Source: Lachnospiraceae bacterium
GTDB lineage: Bacteria > Bacillota > Clostridia > Lachnospirales > Lachnospiraceae
Direction of reading: 5' to 3'
DNA: 64,000 bases
Assembly (NCBI GenBank): GCA_022845895.1
Contig: AP025573.1
Location: 4,002,501-4,066,500, forward strand
Position 1 is the first letter of the stretch; each line of letters starts with the position of its first letter. Below the pieces are notes generated by a model. The model saw nothing but the letters and a program-made list of their open reading frames with translations, made no database searches and had not been told where the DNA came from. Positions 26,054-32,701 of this stretch are shown one piece after another. The translations under genes and the position numbers were made by a program.

Positions 26054-26265
26054 CATGACGCCTCCTTTTCTCTCTAAGTGTTTCCATTATATACGTATTT
26101 TATCATTGTGTAAACATCTTCCGCCAATTAATTCCTAAAATTTGACTTCTCAAATGTCAACATCTTTTTCACTTTTTTTCGACAAAATATAATTTTTATT
26201 ATAACTTCACAAAACGTCTGTTCTTTTATTTGCCCTGAGTAATCCACCAAAATACTATCTTTTTA

Positions 26266-26346
26266 TGTGGATAATGTGGATAAATTTTGAAAAACTGCAC
26301 TTTTTCCACCTTTTTCACTTGTTTTGATGTGGATAACTTGGATAAG
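26266..26346. promoter_or_regulatory. Cluster of DnaA boxes in an AT-rich 460-bp intergenic region
   Basis: Three perfect 9-mers TGTGGATAA occur at 26266-26274, 26275-26283 (head to tail with the first) and 26328-26336. A looser copy (CTTGGATAA) directly follows at 26337-26345, and an opposite-strand near match TTTTCCACC lies at 26302-26310. TTATCCACA is the DnaA consensus. The rest of 26057-26516 is very AT-rich with no gene. No dnaA, dnaN or gyrase gene is near, so a titration or regulatory site is more likely than oriC. Confidence 0.7.
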
Positions 26347-26466
26347 TCCTTTTTACAATATTTCCCTAATTTTTACATTTTTGTGTAAATTGTACACCCA
26401 GTCGACAAAAACCAACATTTCCAGTATTTCCCTTGTCGGAATTTATAGGTTAATCTTGTCCTCAAA

Positions 26467-26500
26467 AGAAAAAGCCCCTGTCTTCCGCGGGACTTTTTCT
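26467..26500 (-). terminator. Terminator of the NlpC/P60 gene
   Basis: AGAAAAAG-C-CCC pairs with GGG-A-CTTTTTCT (one mismatch) around a 10-base loop. On the minus strand a CTTTTTCTTTT tract follows. Confidence 0.75.
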
Positions 26501-26516
26501 CTGCTTTTGTATATAT

Positions 26517-27419
26517 CTAAATTAGTCGTCTTACAGTAAGAATGTTCGTGTAAGTGGCCGGCAGGATGCCGATTCCCCTGGAACTGTTGATTGCATTTAC
26601 AATCTGTCCGTCTCCCATGTAGATTCCCACATGACCGTCATAGAGTATGATATCTCCCGGAATGGCCTGGTCATAGCTGACAGGCGTTCCGACATTTTCC
26701 ATATCCCAAGTCGTCCTTGGCAGGCTGACTCCGAAGTGGGCATATACGGACTGTACAAACCCGGAACAGTCTGCACCGTTTGTCAGGCTTGTGCCGCCCC
26801 ATACGTACGGGTTGCCGATGAACTGGCAGGCATAATCTACAACAGCTTGTCCCGTCCCGGCTTTCGCCTGGGCTTCTTCTGCTGCCTTAGCTGCCGCTTC
26901 TTCTGCTTCTTTGGCAAGCCTTGCCTCCTCTTCCTCTTTTGATTCCGCGTAAGTAAATGCCTCTTCCGGGGCCTCGGCCTCCGAGCTCTGCACCATTTCC
27001 TGTGCCTTCTGCTCTGCGTTATTTCCTATTATAATATACTCAGAGTATACATAGCCTGTAACAGAACCGGACTGGATCTTCGTCCACTCGCCCACCGGAC
27101 CTATGACTTTGGCCGCATAATCAGGATATAACTTGCCTACCCACTCACTTTCTTTTGTTGGTTCACTCCTTATATAAAGAAATGACTGTACATTGGCAAA
27201 TGCCATATCTAAATACTCACCCTTACGTGTAGGTACGAGATAGTCTTCTACTTCTATATCATTCTGTGAAGTATAGCAATCATTCAGTACCTCTTCAATT
27301 CCGACGCTTGGCATTATTCCTGAAGCATCCGTATCTGCAGCCGATGCTGAGACAGGAAAAGATGCCAAAGCTCCTGTAACGGTAACTAGGAACAATCCCT
27401 TTCTAAGAATAGAATCCAT
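26517..27419 (-). CDS. Secreted SH3 / NlpC-P60 cell wall peptidase
   Basis: A 300-residue exported hydrolase. Layout: signal peptide (LRKGLFLVTVTGALASFPVSASA, cut near residue 27), a spacer, an SH3_3 domain (about 75-130: FLYIRSEPTKESEWVGKLYP), an Ala/Glu/Lys coiled linker (about 140-190), then a C40 NlpC/P60 domain. The catalytic cysteine is in NGADCSGFVQSVY, the histidine in YDGHVGIYMGDG, and the third polar residue in IVNAINSSRG. It probably cuts D-Glu-diamino acid bonds. A consensus promoter and WalR-like boxes lie upstream, which fits a wall-growth hydrolase. Confidence 0.93.
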   Translation of the reverse strand: MDSILRKGLFLVTVTGALASFPVSASAADTDASGIMPSVGIEEVLNDCYTSQNDIEVEDYLVPTRKGEYLDMAFANVQSFLYIRSEPTKESEWVGKLYPDYAAKVIGPVGEWTKIQSGSVTGYVYSEYIIIGNNAEQKAQEMVQSSEAEAPEEAFTYAESKEEEEARLAKEAEEAAAKAAEEAQAKAGTGQAVVDYACQFIGNPYVWGGTSLTNGADCSGFVQSVYAHFGVSLPRTTWDMENVGTPVSYDQAIPGDIILYDGHVGIYMGDGQIVNAINSSRGIGILPATYTNILTVRRLI

Positions 27420-27456
27420 AAACTCCCTCCTTTATGTTTTCTTATCTTTTGTAATT

Positions 27457-27481
27457 GTTACAGAATTGTTACATATGTTAC
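27457..27481 (-). promoter_or_regulatory. WalR-like box at the NlpC/P60 start point
   Basis: On the minus strand TGTAAC-AATTC-TGTAAC (27473-27457) fits the known WalR pattern TGTWAH-N5-TGTWAH. A further half site CGTAAC lies three bases away. It covers and follows the expected transcription start. Confidence 0.5.
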
Positions 27482-27487
27482 GGTGAT

Positions 27488-27516
27488 ATTATATCAATGC
27501 TGTCCATTAATGTCAA
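27488..27516 (-). promoter_or_regulatory. Consensus sigma-A promoter of the NlpC/P60 gene
   Basis: TTGACA (27516-27511), 17 bases, TATAAT (27493-27488) on the minus strand: a perfect match in both boxes and spacing. Confidence 0.85.
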
Positions 27517-27591
27517 GGCTATTTTACTGTGTTTTTATCGTCATATTTCTTCCTTTTTTTACCATATTCAGGCTATTGATTCATTATAATT

Positions 27592-27607
27592 GTTACAAAT
27601 TGTTACA
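27592..27607 (-). promoter_or_regulatory. Second TGTAAC pair between NlpC/P60 and perR
   Basis: TGTAAC-AATT-TGTAAC on the minus strand, with spacing 4 rather than 5. It is about 75 bp upstream of the NlpC/P60 -35 box and 16 bp upstream of the perR -35 box, so it could act on either gene. Confidence 0.4.
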
Positions 27608-27622
27608 TATAAGATTTTTAAG

Positions 27623-27670
27623 TTGACAAATGTATTTCTCTGATTTATACTAATTATAGTAATTGTTATT
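27623..27670 (+). promoter_or_regulatory. perR promoter with PerR-box-like sequence
   Basis: TTGACA (27623-27628), 17 bases, TATACT (27646-27651). TTATACTAATTATAG over the -10 matches the PerR box TTATAATNATTATAA at 12 of 14 fixed positions. AGTAA-TTG-TTATT (27658-27670) follows, six bases after the -10 box. Confidence 0.7.
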
Positions 27671-27693
27671 ATTATTGAAAGGAGGATGCGTAG

Positions 27694-28092
27694 ATGGCAA
27701 ATTTGAAATACAGCAGGCAGAGGGCCTCTATCAAGGAGTATCTGGCCGGTACTGTTGAACATCCTACAGCCGATACCGTATATATGCACGTCAAAGAAGA
27801 ATTTCCTAATATAAGCCTTGGCACCGTTTACCGTAATCTCAATCTACTTGCTGATATAGGCGACGCGGTCAAAATCACGACCCCTGACGGCGGCGACCGT
27901 TTTGACGGGCGGACGGAGCCTCATTACCATGTAGTATGTGGTTCATGCGGTAAAGTAGAAGATCTTGAGATGTCGTCTGAAGAAATTGCTTCTATAAATA
28001 ATGCGGCAGATTCCATCTTTGATGGGAAGATAACATCTCACACCACCCTTTTCTATGGTACCTGTAAGGATTGCCTGGAAAAAGAAAAATAA
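27694..28092 (+). CDS. perR: Fur-family transcriptional regulator, PerR-like
   Basis: A 132-residue metal-dependent repressor. The N-terminal winged helix (YSRQRASIKEYLAGTVEHPT, ISLGTVYRNLNLLADIGDAV) is followed by the dimer domain with the structural zinc site CGSCG and CKDC (two CxxC pairs) and the regulatory-site histidines (DGRTEPHYHVVC). PerR senses peroxide by metal-catalysed oxidation of histidine. AAAGGAGG is 9 bases before the ATG. The two following rubrerythrin genes fit a peroxide regulon, and a PerR-like box covers its own promoter. PerR rather than Fur or Zur is inferred from this context. Confidence 0.9.
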   Translation: MANLKYSRQRASIKEYLAGTVEHPTADTVYMHVKEEFPNISLGTVYRNLNLLADIGDAVKITTPDGGDRFDGRTEPHYHVVCGSCGKVEDLEMSSEEIASINNAADSIFDGKITSHTTLFYGTCKDCLEKEK

Positions 28093-28106
28093 ATTTTAAA
28101 TTGGGA

Positions 28107-28162
28107 TTGACAAAAGATAAAATATATGCTAAATTAATATCAGTAACTATTACTAATATTAA
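28107..28162 (+). promoter_or_regulatory. Promoter and 29-bp palindromic operator of the first rubrerythrin gene
   Basis: TTGACA (28107-28112), 17 bases, TAAATT (28130-28135). Over the -10 and start lies TTAATATCAGTAA-CTA-TTACTAATATTAA (28134-28162), arms matching at 12 of 13 positions. Its core AGTAA-CTA-TTACT begins six bases after the -10, the same place as in the perR promoter. Confidence 0.7.
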
Positions 28163-28200
28163 AAATAAAAAATAACATAAAAGAAAAGGAGAGATTTATC

Positions 28201-28743
28201 ATGAAAAAATTTGTTTGTACAGTATGTGGTTATGTTCACGAGGGAGAGGCTGCACCGGCTGAATGTCCAGTCTGTCATGCACCGGCTGAGAAGTTCAAAG
28301 AGCAGACAGGTAACAGAGAATGGGCTGCTGAGCACGTTGTAGGCGTGGCTAAAGGCGTAAGCGAAGATATCCTTGCTGACTTAAGAGCTAACTTTGAGGG
28401 TGAATGTTCAGAAGTAGGCATGTATCTTGCAATGGCAAGAGTTGCGCATAGAGAAGGCTATCCGGAGATTGGCTTATATTGGGAAAAAGCTGCTTATGAA
28501 GAGGCTGAGCATGCATCTAAGTTTGCAGAGCTGTTAGGCGAAGTTGTTACAGACAGCACAAAGAAGAACCTCGAAATGAGAGTAGATGCTGAGAACGGTG
28601 CAACTGCAGGTAAGTTTGACCTTGCAAAACGTGCCAAAGCTGCTAACCTGGACGCAATTCATGACACAGTTCATGAAATGGCAAGAGATGAAGCCCGTCA
28701 CGGAAAAGCATTTGAAGGCTTATTGAAGAGATACTTTGGATAG
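28201..28743 (+). CDS. Reverse rubrerythrin (rubredoxin domain first)
   Basis: A 180-residue non-heme iron peroxidase. The rubredoxin-like domain is at the N-terminus ([23 protein letters not shown]: two CxxC pairs within residues 4-27), and the ferritin-like di-iron domain follows, with iron ligands in [21 protein letters not shown] and [11 protein letters not shown]. The order is the reverse of classic rubrerythrin, as in clostridial reverse rubrerythrins that reduce H2O2 and O2 using NADH through a rubredoxin reductase. AAAGGAGAG is near the ATG. It follows perR and has its own promoter with an operator. Confidence 0.95.
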   Translation: MKKFVCTVCGYVHEGEAAPAECPVCHAPAEKFKEQTGNREWAAEHVVGVAKGVSEDILADLRANFEGECSEVGMYLAMARVAHREGYPEIGLYWEKAAYEEAEHASKFAELLGEVVTDSTKKNLEMRVDAENGATAGKFDLAKRAKAANLDAIHDTVHEMARDEARHGKAFEGLLKRYFG

Positions 28744-28787
28744 GATATAATAGAGACAACGGCAGATGATGCTGTAGAATACTAAGC

Positions 28788-28819
28788 AGGACGGTGGAAA
28801 TCTGAGATTTCACCGTCCT
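28788..28819. repeat. Hairpin between the two rubrerythrin genes (GGACGG palindrome family)
   Basis: AGGACGGTG (28788-28796) pairs with CACCGTCCT (28811-28819); inside, AAATCT pairs with AGATTT, with one bulged G. No T-run follows, so readthrough to the second rubrerythrin is possible. It resembles the GGGACGG palindromes further on. Confidence 0.6.
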
Positions 28820-28842
28820 CAATTTCAAAGGAGGATTTTGAT

Positions 28843-29379
28843 ATGTCAAAGTATGCAGGAACAAAAACTGAAAAGAACCTTATGGAAGCCTTTGCCGGTG
28901 AATCACAGGCGCGCAACAAATACACATACTATGCTTCCGCTGCGAGAAAAGCAGGTTTTGTACAGATGTCCAACATTTTCCTGGAGACCGCTGACCAGGA
29001 AAAGGAGCACGCCAAATTATGGTTTAAAGAATTCCACGGAATCGGCGATGTGGAAGCAAACCTAGAAGACGCTGTTGCAGGCGAGAATTATGAGTGGACA
29101 GACATGTACAAACGCATGGCTGAGGAGGCAAGAGAAGAAGGGTTCGAAGATCTTGCAGAGAGATTCGAAGGCGTAGCCGAAGTGGAGGCTGCCCATGAGA
29201 AACGCTATGGCAAGCTGCTTGAAAGTTTCAAAGCTGGCAAGACATTCAAGGGAGATGCTCCGCTTGGCTGGAAGTGCAACAACTGTGGATACATCTACTA
29301 CGGAGACGAAGCTCCGGAAGAATGTCCGGTCTGTGCACATCCAAGAGCACATTTTGAACGTAAAGTTGAGAACTATTAA
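28843..29379 (+). CDS. Rubrerythrin (classic order, rubredoxin domain last)
   Basis: A 178-residue peroxidase with the ferritin-like domain first and the rubredoxin domain last. Di-iron ligands are in [36 protein letters not shown] and [13 protein letters not shown]. The C-terminal domain has [12 protein letters not shown] and [20 protein letters not shown] lies about 9 bases before the ATG. It is 99 bases downstream of the reverse rubrerythrin, with a hairpin between, so the pair may share a transcript and PerR control. Together they would protect a strict anaerobe from peroxide. Confidence 0.96.
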   Translation: MSKYAGTKTEKNLMEAFAGESQARNKYTYYASAARKAGFVQMSNIFLETADQEKEHAKLWFKEFHGIGDVEANLEDAVAGENYEWTDMYKRMAEEAREEGFEDLAERFEGVAEVEAAHEKRYGKLLESFKAGKTFKGDAPLGWKCNNCGYIYYGDEAPEECPVCAHPRAHFERKVENY

Positions 29380-29395
29380 TAATATTGGATAAATT

Positions 29396-29429
29396 GGGGA
29401 CGGAGGAAAATGAAAAAACCTCCGTCCCC
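29396..29429. repeat. GGGGACGGAGG palindrome, likely terminator after the second rubrerythrin
   Basis: GGGGACGGAGG (29396-29406) and CCTCCGTCCCC (29419-29429) pair perfectly over 11 bp with a 12-base A-rich loop. TCTCTTTTT follows shortly after. One of the palindrome family members. Confidence 0.75.
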
Positions 29430-29470
29430 AGTCTCTTTTTAGTTTAATATGTCACACATTCTTTTCTCTT

Positions 29471-29617
29471 TTAACTTTCATCCCGCTCCGGAGCATTATT
29501 GGCCTGACCACATTTAATAGCCTCCCCTCCATGCCATCCTCCTAGAAGCAGTGCGTCAAGAATGCAAAACGCATTACCAATGTGTATTGAAGTTGCATCA
29601 TCACCGGTATTGGTATC
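29471..29617 (-). pseudogene. Possible remnant of a lost gene
   Basis: The 444-bp gap 29380-29823 has no gene. On the minus strand one frame stays open for 49 codons (DTNTGDDATSIHIGNAFCI, then LDALLLGGWHGGEAIK) and ends in a normal stop at 29471, but it has no start and is blocked upstream by a TAA. It reads like the end of a decayed protein gene; I do not know which family. This is a weak call. Confidence 0.25.
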
Positions 29618-29823
29618 TTAATCTGCAGGTATATGTAAGCAGCACAACATAATGCTGTCAAAATATCCATCTGTGCCAATTTTTAATGCTCTTGTTGTTT
29701 CCGTGCCTGTTATTTTTTTAATTCAGGGTTGCTTTTTTATTATAATGGGTATAATATACTCATATAAGATATGTAGTTTTTAAAACTACATATTGATTTA
29801 TCAATATTTCAGGAGGCAGTAAT

Positions 29824-30486
29824 ATGGCAGAAGTAATCAAATCACACATTAAAGATCCGGGGAGCGCAATAACACATTTTATAGGTATGCTGATGGCAAT
29901 CTTTGCAGCTGTACCTTTGTTGATAAAGGCCGCCAATGAGCCGAGCAGAATATACATCATATCAATTACAGTATATGCAATCAGCCTGATATTACTATAT
30001 GCAGCAAGTACCATTTATCATACATTTAATAAATCCGAAAGAGTTAATACTATTCTAAAAAAGATAGATCACATGATGATTAGTATATTGATAGCTGGCA
30101 GCTATACCCCGATATGTCTGTTAGTATTGAAAGGAAAGCTCGGCGTCATACTCCTTTCTGTCGTGTGGGGGATAGCTATTGTTGGCATACTTATAAAGGC
30201 ATTCTGGGTATATTGCCCAAAGTGGATATCATCTGTATTATACATCGGAATGGGATGGACTTGCGTACTTGCATTTACCCAGATACTGAATTCACTGTCC
30301 CCCGCAGCATTCGGCTGGCTTTTGGCAGGTGGAATCATCTATACTATTGGGGGAGTCATCTATGCACTTAAACTGCCTATATTCAATACAAAGCACAAAT
30401 ATTTTGGAAGCCATGAAATATTCCACCTGTTCGTAATGGGTGGAAGCGTATGCCACTTTATACTTATGTATGTATTTATACTATAA
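29824..30486 (+). CDS. Hemolysin III / PAQR family membrane protein
   Basis: A 220-residue protein with seven predicted membrane segments. The family polar motifs are present: SAITHFIGMLMA near the start, AASTIYHTF (SxxxH), KKIDHMMISILIAGSYTPI (the DH and GSYTP motif) and GSHEIFHLFVMGG (HxxxH), which together form the proposed zinc site of PAQR proteins. The biochemical role in bacteria is uncertain; the hemolysin name is historical. TCAGGAGG lies 6 bases before the ATG. Its last codons enter an 84-base palindrome shared with the convergent GIY-YIG gene. Confidence 0.93.
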   Translation: MAEVIKSHIKDPGSAITHFIGMLMAIFAAVPLLIKAANEPSRIYIISITVYAISLILLYAASTIYHTFNKSERVNTILKKIDHMMISILIAGSYTPICLLVLKGKLGVILLSVVWGIAIVGILIKAFWVYCPKWISSVLYIGMGWTCVLAFTQILNSLSPAAFGWLLAGGIIYTIGGVIYALKLPIFNTKHKYFGSHEIFHLFVMGGSVCHFILMYVFIL

Positions 30487-30566
30487 AGGGACAGGGAAAA
30501 CTGAAATAGGGACGGAGGAAATCTAGATTTCCTCCGTCCCTATTTCAGTTTCCCCTGTCCCTTTAT
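30483..30566. repeat. 84-bp near-perfect palindrome between convergent genes
   Basis: Arms of 42 bases meet at TCT|AGA with one mismatch. From outside in the arm reads AAAGGGACAGGG, then ACTGAAATAGGGACGG, then AGGAAATCT. It spans the stop of the hemolysin III gene and the last 14 codons of the GIY-YIG gene, and can terminate both transcripts. Largest member of the palindrome family in the window. Confidence 0.9.
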
Positions 30567-30813
30567 GCCCTTCAGCTTTTTTTAGCAGCCCTTCCTTTTC
30601 TTTCCGTTTCATATGTTTTATCGCATATTCTCTGCTCATAGCCTCATTTTTTGATACATATTCTTCATAATACACCAGTTCCACAGGCCGCCGCATCCGG
30701 GTATATTTGCTCCCTTTTCCACAATTATGGGCGTTGAGACGCTTTTCCAAGTCATTAGTCCACCCTGTATACAATGTACCATCCTTACACTTTATTATGT
30801 ATGTATAATTCAT
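30523..30813 (-). CDS. GIY-YIG nuclease family protein
   Basis: A 96-residue protein of the small UvrC-N-like GIY-YIG type. MNYTYIIKCKDGTLYTGWTN holds the two Tyr motifs (YTY and YTG), and KRLNAHNCGKGSKYTRMRR holds the arginine and histidine region. The catalytic glutamate is in MRRPVELVYYEEYVSKNEAM. Its cellular role is unknown. The last 14 or so residues (GETEIGTEEI) are encoded by the inserted palindrome, so the original C-terminus was probably altered by that insertion. Confidence 0.88.
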   Translation of the reverse strand: MNYTYIIKCKDGTLYTGWTNDLEKRLNAHNCGKGSKYTRMRRPVELVYYEEYVSKNEAMSREYAIKHMKRKEKEGLLKKAEGHKGTGETEIGTEEI

Positions 30814-30918
30814 AAAGCCAGTCCTTTCTTCTAATGCCTTATATTATAAGCTTTGTTCTTTTACTTGGCAACACTGGGGACACCGATATTTTAAAAAGGG
30901 ACACCATAAATCGAATTA

Positions 30919-30950
30919 GGGACGGAGGTTTTTTCATTTTCCTCCGTCCC
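30919..30950. repeat. GGGACGGAGG palindrome downstream of spoIIQ-like gene
   Basis: GGGACGGAGG (30919-30928) and CCTCCGTCCC (30941-30950) form a 10-bp stem with a T-rich loop. Upstream are two direct copies of GGGACACC (30877-30884, 30898-30905), the outer motif of this palindrome family. It probably ends the spoIIQ-like transcript. Confidence 0.75.
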
Positions 30951-30964
30951 CATCATCTTTCTTT

Positions 30965-31723
30965 TTATTCTGCAAGGTATTCCATTGGGTTTACTGGCTG
31001 TCCGTCTTTTCTCATTTCAAAGTATACGTTGCTGCCTTCTACGCTGTAGTATTTTGTCGGCTGGCTGATATAGCCGAGCACACTTTTGGCCTCCACGTAG
31101 TCTCCTACTTTAACCGGTACTTCCTTCAGCTGTCCGTAAAAAAGTTCGTATCCGTTACCGATATCTACGTTTACTGTTGTTCCTGTCTCCGCGCTCACAT
31201 CGATGGATTTGATGATTCCCGGTGCTGCTGAGATGACCTGGTCGCCTTCTGCGCCTGATATAACCAGGGCCGGATTGTACTTATACTGGTCAAGTGTCGA
31301 GAAATAAACTGTCTTATCCATGCTGTAGTTCATCAGGATGTTGCCGTCTACCGGCCACAGCAGCTGGCTGTCTTCTGTAAAATGTACAGATGTTCCTGAT
31401 CCAGCCGTCGTCTGGGTATTCTGATTTTCATTTGCGGCCGCTCCGTCTGCCGTATCGTCCGAGTTGTCATTTACATCTTGCTTATCATCATTCTCTGTTG
31501 TATTGATGACAAGATCATTATTGGCTGTCTCGGTTGGTTCTTCCGTCTTTTCCTCTTTTGTGTCATCGGTCTCTTCCGCCTGTGCGAGCTGTTGTTCCTC
31601 CTGGGTTTTCCTATAATCCCTGAATGTATATGTTCCAACTATTGCGATCGCTGCCACAAAGCATACTACTACTGCGGCGGTAGCACCTTTTCTTTTCTTT
31701 GCTGGCCTTTGCCTCTTATTCAT
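30965..31723 (-). CDS. M23/LytM-fold protein, probable SpoIIQ
   Basis: A 252-residue membrane protein placed directly after spoIID. A membrane helix at about residues 14-32 is followed by a long acidic Asp/Glu/Asn/Thr linker (35-115) and a LytM domain (about 120-252: LLWPVDGNILMNYSMDKTVY, DYVEAKSVLGYISQPT, NVYFEMRKDGQPVNP). The zinc ligands expected for M23 peptidases are missing: the first motif reads NPALVISG, and the HxH motif is replaced by NVYFE. This is the pattern of a structural LytM protein such as Bacillus SpoIIQ, which pairs with SpoIIIAH across the two forespore membranes. SpoIIQ identity is inferred from fold, linkage and lost active site. Confidence 0.8.
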   Translation of the reverse strand: MNKRQRPAKKRKGATAAVVVCFVAAIAIVGTYTFRDYRKTQEEQQLAQAEETDDTKEEKTEEPTETANNDLVINTTENDDKQDVNDNSDDTADGAAANENQNTQTTAGSGTSVHFTEDSQLLWPVDGNILMNYSMDKTVYFSTLDQYKYNPALVISGAEGDQVISAAPGIIKSIDVSAETGTTVNVDIGNGYELFYGQLKEVPVKVGDYVEAKSVLGYISQPTKYYSVEGSNVYFEMRKDGQPVNPMEYLAE

Positions 31724-31769
31724 TTTTTATCACCACCTCTGACTATATTTTTGCCAGATAGTGATATAC

Positions 31770-32660
31770 TTATTCCGTGTCTATTAATATTTCTGCTACT
31801 TCTTTAATTTCTGTTCCTTCAAAAAATTTTTGCAGTATTTCCTTAAAATCTTTTCCCTTTTTTGCCATCTCATTGGCAGTATACTGGCTCATGCCAAGTC
31901 CGTGCCCTACTCCTCTAGTCGTTATTCTTAGCTTCCCGTTATATTTCTGCAATGTAAAGCAGCCGGATGCAAGCCCGTATGTAGTTCTGAATTCTTCTCC
32001 GCTTATGTTCTCCTGCCCAACACGGACACTTGTGACATAACCGGCCGTGTCAAAGGCAGTCACTTCAGCATCCATATCATCTATCGTCACAGTCTGTATC
32101 TGTTCCTCGGCTTCGATGTCAAGCGGACAGTCTACGATTTTCAGATAAGGATAATCATCGCTTCCCAGAGCCTCTTTTCCGTCACGTGTACTCCCGTTGC
32201 TGATACGGAAGAATGGAGTTACTGCCAGATTCTCTCCATACATCAGTACCTGCCCCTCTGTTTCATTCCAAGCCTTTTTCAGTCTGTCATAATATTTGGA
32301 ATATTTGCTGACTCCCCATGCATCTTCCATTTGTTTTGTCGTCCAGAACTCATCAGACAGCACCGTATCGCTGCCTGCCTCTTTTATCTTTTTGTATACA
32401 TCCGTACGTACAAGCACGGCCTGGGCCTTCAATGCCTCTGCTTTATATGACGCAGGAATCTCCCGTGCCAGGATTCCGATACAGTATTCTTCAATCGGCA
32501 TCTTAACTTCCTCTCCGGACGCTGTCTTTACTTTGACATACGTGCTGTCCACATGGGAGGTTGCCGTAATGCTTGGCCCATTTAAAAATACGGTCACTAC
32601 ATACGGTAATAATATTATGATGATTAGATAACATCCCCATTGTTTCAGTCTCTGCCGCAT
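31770..32660 (-). CDS. spoIID: Stage II sporulation protein D
   Basis: A 296-residue membrane-anchored lytic transglycosylase needed for forespore engulfment, where it acts with SpoIIM and SpoIIP. The N-terminal helix (GCYLIIIILLPYVVTVF) anchors it. The SpoIID domain shows MPIEEYCIGILAREIPASYK with the catalytic glutamate region, EALKAQAVLVRTDVYK, and a C-terminal TRGVGHGLGMSQYTANEMA, the SpoIID/LytB signature. GGGAGGG lies 7 bases before the ATG and is inside the 3' arm of a terminator hairpin. It is 46 bases ahead of the SpoIIQ-like gene and in the same operon. Confidence 0.95.
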   Translation of the reverse strand: MRQRLKQWGCYLIIIILLPYVVTVFLNGPSITATSHVDSTYVKVKTASGEEVKMPIEEYCIGILAREIPASYKAEALKAQAVLVRTDVYKKIKEAGSDTVLSDEFWTTKQMEDAWGVSKYSKYYDRLKKAWNETEGQVLMYGENLAVTPFFRISNGSTRDGKEALGSDDYPYLKIVDCPLDIEAEEQIQTVTIDDMDAEVTAFDTAGYVTSVRVGQENISGEEFRTTYGLASGCFTLQKYNGKLRITTRGVGHGLGMSQYTANEMAKKGKDFKEILQKFFEGTEIKEVAEILIDTE

Positions 32661-32664
32661 AAAA

Positions 32665-32695
32665 ATACCCTCCCATACACTGTATGGAAGGGTAT
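32665..32695 (-). terminator. Terminator hairpin containing the spoIID ribosome site
   Basis: ATACCCTCCCATAC (32665-32678) pairs with GTATGGAAGGGTAT (32682-32695), 13 of 14 positions. On the minus strand the 3' arm carries GGGAGGG, followed by TATTTTT and then the spoIID ATG. It can terminate the upstream membrane-protein gene and mask the spoIID site. Confidence 0.75.
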
Positions 32696-32701
32696 GAAGA
32701 T

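Noticed and set aside
26057..26516. The chromosomal origin of replication
   Set aside because: DnaA boxes and AT-rich DNA are present, but dnaA, dnaN, recF and gyrase genes are absent on both sides, so a titration or regulatory cluster fits better.
30965..31723. Active M23 endopeptidase
   Set aside because: The zinc-binding histidines and aspartate are missing, so a structural SpoIIQ-type role is preferred.
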